A stretch of 48,545 nucleotides of DNA from an uncultured Bacteroidaceae bacterium (lineage in GTDB: Bacteria > Bacteroidota > Bacteroidia > Bacteroidales > Bacteroidaceae). The DNA is taken from the NCBI GenBank assembly GCA_939800445.1, contig CALNGU010000006.1, positions 1 through 48,545 of the forward strand, read 5' to 3'. The number at the start of each line of letters is the position of its first letter. Positions within the stretch are counted from its first letter, which is position 1. The translations under genes were made by a program, and so were the position numbers. Shown here piece after piece: positions 1 to 8,996 of the stretch. The notes below the pieces were generated by a model. The model had not been told where the DNA came from. It saw only the letters and a program-made list of their open reading frames with translations, and did no database searches.

Positions 1-2920
1 GGTTGCTGCAAATCCTCAGGACGGTCTGGTCGAGATATATGCCCTCTTTCTCAATGCCTCCGAATTTGAATTTACGCATGAGGTTGTCGTACATCCTCTC
101 CACATCCATGCGCGTCTCGCCGCCTCTGTTGTTGAACGGTGTTATCCTGTAGGCCAGACCTTCGAGCACAAAGTAGTCCTCCAAGGCGGGCAGGTAGGCA
201 TCGCCACCGACGGTCATGGCCACGTACATGGGTCTTTCCCAGTTGGTGTTGGCCAGCATCTCCAGTTGCATCACGTCTGACAGGTAGAGTGCCCGCTTGC
301 CTTTGAGCGAGATTGCCATCTTGTCAGGGATTTCGCCGCCGAATTCCTCGGGGATGGCCATGCCCGACCGTCTGACAGCCTCTTTGTCGATGGTGATGTA
401 GACGGTGTCCGTCGGGATGAACCTCAGGTCTTTGTTGGGATTCCTTGCCCAGTATTTGAGGATATTGCTCAACTCAAATGGTTCGTCACCGTACTGTGCC
501 CTCCATGCCAGCGAGTCCGGGCCGTTGTAGAGGTCAATGATTTGCGACTTGTATTCAGGTATCACCTGCACTGGCTCGCCACGGTAGAGGCGTTCATACT
601 CATAGCGCGTCCACGTGATGGGCAGTGACGGCGAGTCGTAGGCGGGACGTTTCATCTGGTCAACATACCAGTCAGTCTGCAAGTATGAGAGGTTGCAGAC
701 GCGGGCGTCCGTCCTCACTCCCTCGGTCTCCTGGTTGTACCACAACGGGAACGTGTCGTTGTCGCCGTTGCAGAAGATGATGGGGTTGCCCTCCTCCTGC
801 ATCGACGCGAGGTAGTTCTGACCGAAGTCGCGGCAGACATAGCGGCCGGAGCGGTCATGGTCGTCCCATGTCTGGCTCGCCATCTGGATGGGGACGAGCA
901 GGCATACGACGGAGACGACGGCGGCCACCGCCAGTTTGTTGCCCTTGGTCAGGCGTGAGATGTAGTGGCACAAGGCGGCAACGCCCATGCCAATCCATAT
1001 CGCGAAAGCGTAGAACGACCCTGCGTAGGCATAGTCGCGTTCACGCGGCTGCAACGGTGTCTGGTTCAAGTAAAGGACTATGGCCAATCCGGTCATGAAG
1101 AACAGGAAGAACACCGTCCAGAAGCTTTGCACCCCGCGCTTGCCCCGTGCCGTCTGCCAGAAGAGACCGACCAGTCCGAGCAGCAACGGCAGACCGTAGA
1201 AGACGTTGCGTCCCTTGTTGTCGGCCAAGTCGTCGGGTAGATTGCTCTGGTCTCCCACCAACAGCTTGTCGATGAACGGGATTCCCGTGATCCAGTTGCC
1301 GTGCTCCAGCTCTCCATAACTCTGGATGTCGTTCTGCCGTCCCACGAAGTTCCACATGAAGTAACGCCAGTACATGAAATTCACTTGGTAGGAGAGGAAG
1401 AACTTCAGGTTCTCCCACTGCGTAGGCATCTTCATCATGCCCGTGTTGCCGCAGTCATCATAGGGCACCATGCGTCCCTCCACGCCGTGCATCCATTCCT
1501 CGTACTGCCGGGCATGGCGGTCGCTGTACATACGTGGGAACATCATGTTTTGGGCATACTGGTAGTCGGGCATCTGCGCCGAGGCGTAGCGGTCGGACTC
1601 GGCATCCGAAGCCTTCTCCTGCCGGTAGTAGGAGGTCGTCTCACTCGCTGCCGGACTGCAATGGTCGCCTTCCGGAATCCACTTGATGTGGGAGGTGTAG
1701 GCCTGGCCGTAGAACAACGGGCGCGTGCCGTACTGCTCACGGCCGAGGTATTCGCCGAGTGTGAAGATGTCCTCAGGCGAATTCTGGTCCATAGGGGTGT
1801 TTGCCGACGAGCGGATCACTATGAGTGTGTAGGACGAGTATCCCACCATGATGAGCATCATGCACAGCAATGCCGTGTTGAGCGTCCTTGCCGATGCGCG
1901 GAAACGTCCCGCCACGTCGGTGAAAAGGTAGAGCGCGAGCAACCCCAGGATGAAAAGCCCGATGACGAAGCTCGTGATGCCGTGACCGTAGAAGGGGATG
2001 CCCATCAGCATCACCGTCACGAGCAACGACAGGCGGGCGCGTTTGCTGCCGCCCTTGTCACCCCGCGCTGCCGACCGGTGCGTCTCGTATGCCGCCCAGA
2101 CAAGCGCCGCCACGAGGACGATGACATAGATTATCAGTCCCGTGTTGAACGGCAACCCGAGCGTGTTGACGGCGAATAGCTCGAAGACTCCTCCGACCTT
2201 GACCACGCCGGGCACGATGCCATAGAGCACGAGGGCGACAATCACGACCGAGAGGAGCAATGCGAGGATTGTCCCCTTGGCATTCGAGTCGGGATTCTTC
2301 TTGTAGTAGTAGACAAGGACAATCGCCGGTATGCACAGCAGGTTCAGCAGGTGCACGCCTATCGACAGGCCTATCATGTAGGCAATCAGGATGAGCCAGC
2401 GGTCGGAGTGCGGCTTGTCGCAGTTGTCCTCCCACTTCAGTATCAGCCAGAACACGAGTGCCGTGAACATTGATGAGTAGGCATAGACCTCACCCTCGAC
2501 CGCACTGAACCAGAAGGTGTCACTGAACGTGTAGGCCAACGCACCCACGAGGCCAGACCCGATGATGGCGACCATCTTGGCAGTGGTCATCCCGTCGTCC
2601 TTCACGATGAGCTTGCGCACGAGATGTGTGATGGTCCAGAACAGGAACAGGATGCACGCCGCGCTCATCAGCGCACTCATGATGTTGACCATGCGTGCCA
2701 CCGTGGCGGGACTGTCGGCGAAGAGCGAGAAGAAGTTGCCCGTCAGCATGAAGAATGGCGCACCGGGCGGATGCCCCACTTCGAGTTTGTAGGCACTGGT
2801 TATGAACTCAGGGCAATCCCAGAAGCTGGCTGTCGGCTCGATGGTCAGACAATAGACCGTCGCCGCAACGAGGAACACCAGCCACCCCGTGAGATTGTTG
2901 ACTAACTTGAATTGTTTCAT
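1..2920 (-). CDS. DUF2723 family membrane protein (GT117-like), 3' end outside window
   Basis: This is a large polytopic membrane protein of the DUF2723 family, which is widespread in Bacteroidota and placed among GT-C type glycosyltransferases related to eukaryotic TMEM260. The frame is open from the ATG at 2920 to the window edge, 973 codons without a stop, so the C-terminus is missing. The N-terminus has one hydrophobic helix and then the family hallmark FWDCPEFI, followed by KLEVGHPPGAPFF. The acidic residues there probably form the catalytic loop. Many hydrophobic segments follow, then a soluble C-terminal region ending near DNLMRKFKFGG. A good promoter lies at 2957-2988, giving a leader of about 30 bases. 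The family assignment is firm; the sugar donor and acceptor are unknown. Confidence 0.9.
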   Translation of the reverse strand, partial: MKQFKLVNNLTGWLVFLVAATVYCLTIEPTASFWDCPEFITSAYKLEVGHPPGAPFFMLTGNFFSLFADSPATVARMVNIMSALMSAACILFLFWTITHLVRKLIVKDDGMTTAKMVAIIGSGLVGALAYTFSDTFWFSAVEGEVYAYSSMFTALVFWLILKWEDNCDKPHSDRWLILIAYMIGLSIGVHLLNLLCIPAIVLVYYYKKNPDSNAKGTILALLLSVVIVALVLYGIVPGVVKVGGVFELFAVNTLGLPFNTGLIIYVIVLVAALVWAAYETHRSAARGDKGGSKRARLSLLVTVMLMGIPFYGHGITSFVIGLFILGLLALYLFTDVAGRFRASARTLNTALLCMMLIMVGYSSYTLIVIRSSANTPMDQNSPEDIFTLGEYLGREQYGTRPLFYGQAYTSHIKWIPEGDHCSPAASETTSYYRQEKASDAESDRYASAQMPDYQYAQNMMFPRMYSDRHARQYEEWMHGVEGRMVPYDDCGNTGMMKMPTQWENLKFFLSYQVNFMYWRYFMWNFVGRQNDIQSYGELEHGNWITGIPFIDKLLVGDQSNLPDDLADNKGRNVFYGLPLLLGLVGLFWQTARGKRGVQSFWTVFFLFFMTGLAIVLYLNQTPLQPRERDYAYAGSFYAFAIWIGMGVAALCHYISRLTKGNKLAVAAVVSVVCLLVPIQMASQTWDDHDRSGRYVCRDFGQNYLASMQEEGNPIIFCNGDNDTFPLWYNQETEGVRTDARVCNLSYLQTDWYVDQMKRPAYDSPSLPITWTRYEYERLYRGEPVQVIPEYKSQIIDLYNGPDSLAWRAQYGDEPFELSNILKYWARNPNKDLRFIPTDTVYITIDKEAVRRSGMAIPEEFGGEIPDKMAISLKGKRALYLSDVMQLEMLANTNWERPMYVAMTVGGDAYLPALEDYFVLEGLAYRITPFNNRGGETRMDVERMYDNLMRKFKFGGIEKEGIYLDQTVLRICSN

Positions 2921-2956
2921 TATGTTGCAATTATGTATTTCTCTCGGAAATTGCGG

Positions 2957-2988
2957 CAAAATTATCCGTTTGCTTGTAATATAGCAAA
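2957..2988 (-). promoter_or_regulatory. Promoter of the DUF2723 gene
   Basis: On the minus strand TTTG (2985-2988) is followed after exactly 20 bases by TAATTTTG (2957-2964). This matches the Bacteroidota -33/-7 consensus. The start codon lies about 37 bases downstream of the -7 box. Confidence 0.75.
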
Positions 2989-3078
2989 TTATCACACCCC
3001 TAATCACCCCATGCGCCGCGGTCATGTGCGATGCCGCCTGCGGTGCTGGCACGGCGGGGGATGGACACGCGAGCTGTG

Positions 3079-3188
3079 GCATACGATGTTTTTGCTGGTA
3101 GCATACAATGTTTTTGCAATTACCATACAATGTTTTTGCTGTTAGCATACGGTGTTTTTTCTCTTTGCACCGTATGTTTTTTGCCGTG
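3079..3188. repeat. 22-bp phased repeat array R1 (CATACAATG type), 5 units
   Basis: Five contiguous 22-base units start at 3079, 3101, 3123, 3145 and 3167. Their cores are CATACGATG, CATACAATG, CATACAATG, CATACGGTG and CACCGTATG, each followed by a T-rich stretch. The last unit is inverted, and CATACGGTG (3146-3154) pairs perfectly with CACCGTATG (3168-3176). The array lies in the 339-base gap between dprA and the DUF2723 gene, both on the minus strand. Apart from the DUF2723 promoter I see nothing else in that gap. Confidence 0.85.
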
Positions 3189-3259
3189 TGGACCGGGGAT
3201 TGTTGCCAGATGGATGCCCGCCTGTCGTCAGGGCATCGGAGGCGGCCGCCGGCGGCATC

Positions 3260-4375
3260 TCAGATCAGTTGGTAGACGTTGCCTGCCAGGACGCGCACCA
3301 CACCGTTCATCTCAAGGTTGAACAGGATGGTGGTCAGTTTGTTGACCGGCATCGACGTGGCGAGGACGAGGGCATCGAGTTGCAGGTCGCCTTCGTTGCG
3401 GAGGATGTCCACGACCTTTTCTTCCTCGGGGCTGAGCTCGACGAACAGTTGCCTCTGCACGTGGCGGTTTTTGCCCGGGGTCTTGTCAACGTCCCACATC
3501 ATCTTTTTCACGAATTCAGCGGCGGACAGCAGGAGAGTGGCACGGTTGTCGGCGATGAAACGGTTGCACCCTGCCGAGTATTCGTCGCCGGCTCGTCCGG
3601 GGAAGGCAAAGCAGTCGCGGTCATAATCATTGGCCAGCGATGCCGTTATGAGTGCACCTCCGTGCGCGGCTGATTCGATGACGACGGTCGCGTCGGCAAG
3701 CCCTGCGATGATGCGGTTGCGGCACACGAAGTTCTGCCTCTCGGGGCGCGTGCCGATGCCATACTCCGTCAGCAGCCCGCCGTCGGCGAGCATCTCGACT
3801 GCCGTCTGGCGGTGGACGGGGGGATATATCCTGTCAAAGCCGTGCGCGAGCACTGCCACCGTCGGCAGCCCTGCCTGCAACGAGGCGCGGTGTGCCTCGA
3901 TGTCGATGCCATAGGCGAGCCCGCTGACCACGAGCGTCCCGGGGCATAGCGCGGCAAGTTCGTTGACGAAAGTGTCGCAGGTGCTTCTTCCATAGGCTGT
4001 GGCGTGGCGTGTGCCGACGATGCTCACCACCTTGATGGCGTTGAGGTCGGTGTTGCCTTTGAAGAACAGCAGTGGCGGCGCGTCCGGGCATTCGCGCAAC
4101 CGTGACGGGTATTTGATGTCTGAGTCGATGAGGATGTCCACATTGTGCTTGACCGCCCATTCCACTTCCTCTTCGCCAACCTTGGTGAGGTTGGGATTGC
4201 AGAGCTGCGATGTGAGTTCCGACGGGAGTCCGCGCACGTGCGAGCGGATGTCGCGGGCGTTTTCAATCACTGCTTGTGCGCTGCCCATCACATCGATGAG
4301 GGCTTTGAGCCGTGTGAGGCCGAGGCCGCGGATGGATGCCAGGGCTATGCGGCAGGAGGCTTCCTTTTCATTCAT
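3260..4375 (-). CDS. dprA: DNA processing protein DprA
   Basis: DprA loads RecA onto incoming single-stranded DNA during natural transformation and is also kept in many species not known to be competent. The 371-residue protein has an N-terminal helix-hairpin-helix-like region (RGLGLTRLKALID, about residues 14-26). The Rossmann-like core follows with VSIVGTRHATAYG and VSGLAYGIDIEAH (about 117-170), and the C-terminus is a winged-helix domain ending at YQLI. It is the last gene of a three-gene operon: the upstream thioesterase stop overlaps its start by 8 bases (ATG at 4375). Length and motifs are normal for the family. Confidence 0.95.
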   Translation of the reverse strand: MNEKEASCRIALASIRGLGLTRLKALIDVMGSAQAVIENARDIRSHVRGLPSELTSQLCNPNLTKVGEEEVEWAVKHNVDILIDSDIKYPSRLRECPDAPPLLFFKGNTDLNAIKVVSIVGTRHATAYGRSTCDTFVNELAALCPGTLVVSGLAYGIDIEAHRASLQAGLPTVAVLAHGFDRIYPPVHRQTAVEMLADGGLLTEYGIGTRPERQNFVCRNRIIAGLADATVVIESAAHGGALITASLANDYDRDCFAFPGRAGDEYSAGCNRFIADNRATLLLSAAEFVKKMMWDVDKTPGKNRHVQRQLFVELSPEEEKVVDILRNEGDLQLDALVLATSMPVNKLTTILFNLEMNGVVRVLAGNVYQLI

Positions 4376-4796
4376 GGCTTGTCAGGAATGGCGAGAACAG
4401 GTCGTTGAACAGCTGGCTGTCGCCCAGCCGGCCGTTGATGAGGCACACAATCTCGGCTTTCGCCTTGACCACGGGGCGGTTGTCGGGGATGCGGTAGAGG
4501 TCTTGGACGAACACAAACTTTATCCCCTCCTTATATATGCCGAGGCAGGAGCGGAAGCGGTCGCCTCCGCGCAACGGTGTCTTGAACGCCATCGTCAGGC
4601 GGGCGACGACAGGGTCAAGCCCCTTGTCGTGCAGACCGTCAAACTTCACGCCCAACGACTCGATGAATTCGTGCCGGGTGTGTTCCATGTAGTGCTGGTA
4701 ATTGGCGTTGTTGACAATCCCTTGGGCGTCGCATTCGTAGTCGCGCACCTTCATCTCGATTTCAAAAACATAGTCCTTCATAGGCTTGGCAATCAT
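4368..4796 (-). CDS. Acyl-CoA thioesterase, YbgC/4HBT hot-dog family
   Basis: A 142-residue single hot-dog-fold protein. The motif VRDYECDAQGIVNNANYQHYMEH (around residues 17-40) is the YbgC/4HBT active-site region, with the Asp that activates water for acyl-CoA thioester hydrolysis, followed by RHEFIESLG. The exact acyl substrate cannot be read from the sequence. The start at 4796 overlaps the U32 stop in an ATGA, which indicates translational coupling; an internal ATG at 4781 (MKDYVFEIE) is a possible alternative start. Its stop overlaps the dprA start. Confidence 0.85.
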   Translation of the reverse strand: MIAKPMKDYVFEIEMKVRDYECDAQGIVNNANYQHYMEHTRHEFIESLGVKFDGLHDKGLDPVVARLTMAFKTPLRGGDRFRSCLGIYKEGIKFVFVQDLYRIPDNRPVVKAKAEIVCLINGRLGDSQLFNDLFSPFLTSHE

Positions 4797-6064
4797 TCCT
4801 GCCCGTGGGGTGCGCCTTGCCGCACGTTGGTGGGCACTATCTTGTAGAGCTTGTCGTTGGGACGTATCTTGACAGGTACTTTAGTGGAGAAGTATTCCCC
4901 CTTGTGCACGGTCTGCACGGGTTGCAAGTCCACGCGGGCTTCGTCGAGTGTCATGTAGAACGCCCCCGTGGTTGTCCCCGTGATGAGCAGTTTGTCGCCG
5001 ACGTTGAGTTCGCCAGCTTCGAGTAGGAACTCGGCGACACCGATGTTGCCGAAATGCTTGATGGCTTTGGCTGCATAGACCTTTCGCTCGGTCGCCTGCG
5101 AACCGTACTTGCTGCTCCATTCGCCCAAGCGTTGTCCGAGGTAGTATCCGTTCCAGAAACCTCGGTTGAAAACCGTGCGCAGCCTCTCGTCCCAAGCGGC
5201 GATTTTCTCTACGCTGAAAGTCCTGTCAAGGTATGCGCGGATGGCTTCCTTGTAACATTGGACGACCGTCAGCACGTATTCCGGGCCGCGGGCCCTGCCC
5301 TCTATCTTGAACACCCTGACCCCTGCGTCCATCATCTTGTTGAGGAAATGGATTGTCTTCAGATCCTTGGGCGACATGATGTATTTGTTGTCAACCTCAA
5401 GTTCTATGCCGCTCTCCTCGTCCTTGACTGTATAAGCCCGCCGGCACACTTGCAGGCACGCCCCACGGTTGGCGGACGAGCCGAGTTCGTGCAGGCTGAG
5501 GTAGCATTTGCCCGAGACTGCCATGCACAGCGCGCCGTGGCAGAACATCTCGATGCGCACCTGCTGCCCGCTGGGGCCGCAGATGTTTTCCTCCACGATG
5601 TGACGGTGTATCTCCGCCACTTGGTCAAGGTTCAGTTCGCGTGCGAGGACGACGACATCGGCAAAGCGTGAATAGAAGCGCAACGCCTCGACATTGGAGA
5701 TGTTGAGCTGGGTGGAGAGGTGGACTTCAACGCCTGTGCGGTTGGCATACTCCATGACTGCCACGTCGGCGGCTATGATGGCCGAGATGCCGGCTTCCTT
5801 GGCTGCGTCGACGATGCGGTGCATCAGCGGGATGTCCTCGTCATATATTATGGTGTTCACCGTGAGATAGCTCTTCACTCCCCGCGCGTCGCACGTGGCG
5901 GCAATCTCCCTCAGGTCGTTGATGGTGAAAGTGTTTGACGAGCGTGCCCTCATGTTGAGGTTCTCGATGCCGAAATATATCGAGTCAGCTCCCGCCTCAA
6001 GCGCGGCCGCCAGCGATTCGCGTGAGCCGACGGGTGCCATGATTTCAAAGTCTCTTGCTGTCAT
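4793..6064 (-). CDS. Peptidase U32 family protein (RlhA/TrhP-like)
   Basis: A 423-residue member of the U32 family, whose characterised bacterial members act in RNA hydroxylation (for example 23S rRNA or tRNA uridine/cytidine modification) more convincingly than as proteases. The U32 signature EMFCHGALCMAVSGKC is present near the middle, with further Cys in GACLQVC; together these could ligate an iron-sulfur cluster. The N-terminal TIM-barrel start is EIMAPVGS. I chose the ATG at 6064, because an upstream in-frame ATG would lie above the -7 box at 6119-6126. First gene of the U32-thioesterase-dprA operon; it diverges from dusB, another RNA-modification gene. Confidence 0.88.
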   Translation of the reverse strand: MTARDFEIMAPVGSRESLAAALEAGADSIYFGIENLNMRARSSNTFTINDLREIAATCDARGVKSYLTVNTIIYDEDIPLMHRIVDAAKEAGISAIIAADVAVMEYANRTGVEVHLSTQLNISNVEALRFYSRFADVVVLARELNLDQVAEIHRHIVEENICGPSGQQVRIEMFCHGALCMAVSGKCYLSLHELGSSANRGACLQVCRRAYTVKDEESGIELEVDNKYIMSPKDLKTIHFLNKMMDAGVRVFKIEGRARGPEYVLTVVQCYKEAIRAYLDRTFSVEKIAAWDERLRTVFNRGFWNGYYLGQRLGEWSSKYGSQATERKVYAAKAIKHFGNIGVAEFLLEAGELNVGDKLLITGTTTGAFYMTLDEARVDLQPVQTVHKGEYFSTKVPVKIRPNDKLYKIVPTNVRQGAPHGQE

Positions 6065-6118
6065 AAGTGGTGTAGCTCCTTGCGCGTCCGCCCCTGTGGG
6101 CGGATAGCGTGATAGTCG

Positions 6119-6146
6119 CAAAGGTATGTTTTTTTCCTTACTTTTG
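6119..6146. promoter_or_regulatory. Overlapping divergent -7 boxes for U32 operon and dusB
   Basis: TACCTTTG on the minus strand (6119-6126) faces the U32 operon, and TACTTTTG on the plus strand (6139-6146) faces dusB. The two boxes are only 12 bases apart, so polymerases on them would compete. No clear TTTG lies at the expected distance for either box. Confidence 0.55.
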
Positions 6147-6168
6147 CAGCCAAAACCGCTTGCAAGCA

Positions 6169-7179
6169 ATGAAAATAGGCAATTTGGAGTTTGTCGGCCG
6201 TCCCGTCTTCCTTGCCCCGATGGAGGATGTCACCGACGCGGCGTTCCGTCTCACGTGCAAAAAGTTCGGGGCGGACATGGTCTACACCGAGTTCGTCTCA
6301 AGCGACGCGCTGGTGCGTGAGGTGGACCGCACGCGGCAGAAGCTGGCAATCAGCGACGACGAGCGGCCTGTCGCCATCCAGATCTATGGCAAGCACGTGG
6401 ATGCCATGGTCGAGGCGGCAAGGATATGCGAGGCTGCACGTCCCGACATCCTGGACTTGAATTTCGGGTGCCCCGTCAAGAAGGTCGCCGGCAAGGGTGC
6501 CGGCGCGGGGCTGTTGCAAGACATACCCAAGATGCTTGAGATCACCCGCGAGGTGGTTCGTGCCGTGTCGCTGCCCGTCACCGTCAAGACGCGCCTCGGG
6601 TGGGACGAGGGCAGCAAGTGCATCGTGACCCTCGCCGAGCAGCTCCAGGACTGCGGCGTGGCGGCAATCACCATCCATGGCAGGACACGCGCGCAGATGT
6701 ACACCGGCTCGGCGGACTGGTCGCTCATCGGTGCGGTCAAGGACAATCAGAGGATGCGCATCCCCGTCATCGGCAACGGTGACATCGACTCGCCCGAGCG
6801 TGCCATGGAGGCGTTTGACCGCTATGGCGTCGATGCCGTCATGATAGGCCGCGCCAGCATCGGGCGGCCGTGGATTTTCGAGGAGGTGAAGCACTACCTC
6901 GCCACGGGCATCCGTCCCGAGCCTCACCCCTTGGGCTTTTATGTCGATGTGCTCAAGCAGGAGACGTTGCAGAGCATCGCGCGGCTGGATGAGCGGCGGG
7001 GCATCATTCACATCAGGCGGCATCTGGCCATGACACCCCTGTTCAAGGGCATCCCCAATTTCCGTGAGACGCGCATCGCCATGCTGCGCACCGAGTCGGT
7101 TGACGAACTGTTCGCCATCTTTGACGGCATCGTCGCGATGCTCGGCGGCAGTGATGCCGTGCCTCCCACCTTGTGCTGA
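6169..7179 (+). CDS. dusB: tRNA-dihydrouridine synthase B
   Basis: This is an FMN-dependent enzyme that reduces specific uridines in tRNA to dihydrouridine. The 336-residue protein starts MKIGNLEFVG and has the Dus signature APMEDVTDAAFR, the active-site LNFGCPVKKV with the catalytic Cys and a nearby KGAGAGLL, then KTRLGWD, IHGRTRAQ and GNGDIDSPERA in the order typical of DusB. An upstream in-frame start (6109) lies above the -7 box and would add non-homologous sequence, so 6169 is preferred. It is followed closely by the inverted repeat array R2, whose last hairpin could terminate this transcript. Confidence 0.94.
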   Translation: MKIGNLEFVGRPVFLAPMEDVTDAAFRLTCKKFGADMVYTEFVSSDALVREVDRTRQKLAISDDERPVAIQIYGKHVDAMVEAARICEAARPDILDLNFGCPVKKVAGKGAGAGLLQDIPKMLEITREVVRAVSLPVTVKTRLGWDEGSKCIVTLAEQLQDCGVAAITIHGRTRAQMYTGSADWSLIGAVKDNQRMRIPVIGNGDIDSPERAMEAFDRYGVDAVMIGRASIGRPWIFEEVKHYLATGIRPEPHPLGFYVDVLKQETLQSIARLDERRGIIHIRRHLAMTPLFKGIPNFRETRIAMLRTESVDELFAIFDGIVAMLGGSDAVPPTLC

Positions 7180-7186
7180 TGGCGTG

Positions 7187-7274
7187 GCATACAATGCTGT
7201 CGTCAAAATCATTGTATGGTAATGGCAAAAGCATACGATGATTTTGCCACTATCATCGTATGCTTTTTATCGCA
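7187..7274. repeat. 22-bp phased repeat array R2 (CATACAATG type), 4 alternating units
   Basis: Units start at 7187, 7209, 7231 and 7253. Their cores are CATACAATG, CATTGTATG, CATACGATG and CATCGTATG, so units alternate in orientation and each neighbouring pair is an exact inverted match. It fills the space between the convergent dusB and uridine-kinase-like genes. Confidence 0.85.
7231..7268 (+). terminator. Hairpin terminator after dusB, formed from array units 3-4
   Basis: GCATACGATGAT (7231-7242) and ATCATCGTATGC (7252-7263) form a perfect 12-bp stem with a 9-base loop, followed by TTTTTAT. This fits an intrinsic terminator for dusB even though it is made of two repeat units. Confidence 0.65.
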
Positions 7275-7331
7275 TCTTTTCACGTTGCTTCCGTGCCTCC
7301 AGACGCAGGCTGTGCGCACGTGCCGCGCCGG

Positions 7332-8996
7332 TCAGTAGGTGAAGCTGCTGCCGCCGAGGAACTCGCGCAGGAGCGACGTGGGAGGTATCTCGTTGTCGCG
7401 GATTTGGACGAAGTAGTTGAGGAACTTCAACAGGCGGTAGGCCTCGGCATACTCGGCGCAGTTTTGCGGCACGCTCGACAGTATCGGCTCGGCATACTGC
7501 TTCAGCACCGCGAATTCGTAGAGCAATGCCGAGTTGAACATCACGTCGGCGTTCTCCTGGTAGGGGAAAATCCACTTGTCCTCGCCCGCCCGCACCGTCG
7601 GCCAGCGGCGTATCGTTTCGCGAGCCGAGTAGCCGCGTGTGTTGAAGTCGCGTATGATGCGCCGCAACAGGCGGTTGTCCGTCGTGGGAATCCAGTTGTG
7701 GTCGTCCAGCGAGATGCTTGTCAGCGCGGAGACATAGACCCGGAATTTATTGGCCTCGGGGACGTGCGGCGTCAATGCCGGGTTGAGGCCGTGGATGCCC
7801 TCAAGTATCAGCACCATGTTGTCAGTGAGGCGCAGCTTGTCGCCACGGTACTCCTTTTTGCCAGTCAGGAAGTTGTAAGTCGGGAGGCTGACCTCTTTGC
7901 CCGCCAGCATGTCATTCAACTGCGAGTTGAACAGTTCCAAATCGATGGCATAAAGCGACTCATAGTCGTATTCGCCCTTGGCATCGCGCGGCGTGTCGGT
8001 GCGCTCGACGAAGTAATTGTCCAAGGAGACGGGATAGGGCTTGATGCCATTGGCCATGAGTTGGATAGAAAGCCGCTTGCTGAAAGTGGTCTTTCCCGAA
8101 GAAGAAGGCCCGCTGATGAGCACAAGGCGCACCGGATTGGGACCTGACTGGCGTTCTGCAATGCGGTCGGCTATGTTGGAGAAGATTTTTTCCTGCAACG
8201 CTTCCGACACATTGATCACTTCTGTCGCGCGGCCGGAATTGACCACTTCGTTCAAATCACCGACATTGGACATCCCGAGGATATCCATCCAGTGCAGGTG
8301 TTGTTTGAAGACATCGAGCATCTTGTCCTGCCTCACGAAATCGTCAAGCCTCGTCGGATCCTCGCGGGAGGGAATCCGCAGGAGGATGCCGTCGTAGTAT
8401 TTGATGATGTCAAACACCTTTATGTATCCAGTGCTGGGGACAAGGTTGCCGTAGTAGTAGTCTATCGTGTCGCCAAGTGTGTAGTAGACGGTGTAAAGCC
8501 TGCCCGAAGTCTCCAACAGCTTCACTTTGTCGTACATTCCACGGTTGTTGAACAGGCTCATTGCCTTGGTCGTGTGGCACTCTTGCCTGCGGAACGGGAT
8601 GTCGCTGTCAACGATGTCATGCATCCTTGCCCTTATCCTTGAGATGTCGTGCTCGGTGATTGGCTTGCCGATGTTCAGGTTGCAGTAGTAGCCACGGGAC
8701 ACTGGATGTTCCAGCCTGATCGTACCGACTGGGTAGATGTCCGCGACGGCCTTGCAGAGGATGAAGCACAGCGAGCGGACGTAGGTGCGCATCCCCGACA
8801 TATCACGCACGTCGAGGAATTCCACATCCTTGTTGTTGTATAGTTTGAAGTTCAGTCCCTCCGACACATTGTTCACCTTGGCACTGATGATGCCGTAGGG
8901 CATATCGAGATCCAGCATCCGCGATGCCTCCAGCAGCGACGTGCCTGGCTCGACCTGGCAAGTGATGCCGTTATTTCTGCAATAGATTTGTAACAT
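7332..8996 (-). CDS. TGS domain / uridine kinase-like P-loop fusion protein
   Basis: A 554-residue protein. The N-terminal ~65 residues resemble a TGS domain and the next ~150 a threonyl-tRNA-synthetase-like second additional domain (HDISRIRARMHDIV). The C-terminal half is a uridine kinase/phosphoribulokinase-type domain with Walker A GPSSSGKTTF (about residue 295), a substrate-site SLDNYFVERTDTP and EGIHGLNP. Such fusions are known in Bacteroidota and Firmicutes and are usually annotated as nucleoside kinase. The substrate has not been shown to be uridine, and the ThrRS-like half suggests an RNA or translation link. The start codon at 8996 lies between the two promoter boxes of the divergent nptA gene. 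Confidence 0.85.
   Translation of the reverse strand: MLQIYCRNNGITCQVEPGTSLLEASRMLDLDMPYGIISAKVNNVSEGLNFKLYNNKDVEFLDVRDMSGMRTYVRSLCFILCKAVADIYPVGTIRLEHPVSRGYYCNLNIGKPITEHDISRIRARMHDIVDSDIPFRRQECHTTKAMSLFNNRGMYDKVKLLETSGRLYTVYYTLGDTIDYYYGNLVPSTGYIKVFDIIKYYDGILLRIPSREDPTRLDDFVRQDKMLDVFKQHLHWMDILGMSNVGDLNEVVNSGRATEVINVSEALQEKIFSNIADRIAERQSGPNPVRLVLISGPSSSGKTTFSKRLSIQLMANGIKPYPVSLDNYFVERTDTPRDAKGEYDYESLYAIDLELFNSQLNDMLAGKEVSLPTYNFLTGKKEYRGDKLRLTDNMVLILEGIHGLNPALTPHVPEANKFRVYVSALTSISLDDHNWIPTTDNRLLRRIIRDFNTRGYSARETIRRWPTVRAGEDKWIFPYQENADVMFNSALLYEFAVLKQYAEPILSSVPQNCAEYAEAYRLLKFLNYFVQIRDNEIPPTSLLREFLGGSSFTY

Noticed and set aside
1301-2179. Long plus-strand open frame (292 codons)
   Set aside because: It lies antisense within the DUF2723 gene, is rich in His/Arg/Val and low-complexity, and has no recognisable motif or promoter.
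3079-3188. Short regularly spaced repeats considered as a CRISPR array (also R5, R4)
   Set aside because: Units are contiguous at 22 bases with no unique spacers of normal length, units are degenerate, and no cas genes are present.
6298-7212. Long minus-strand open frame (304 codons) opposite dusB
   Set aside because: Antisense shadow of dusB in a GC-rich genome; no motifs, and its start lies inside array R2.
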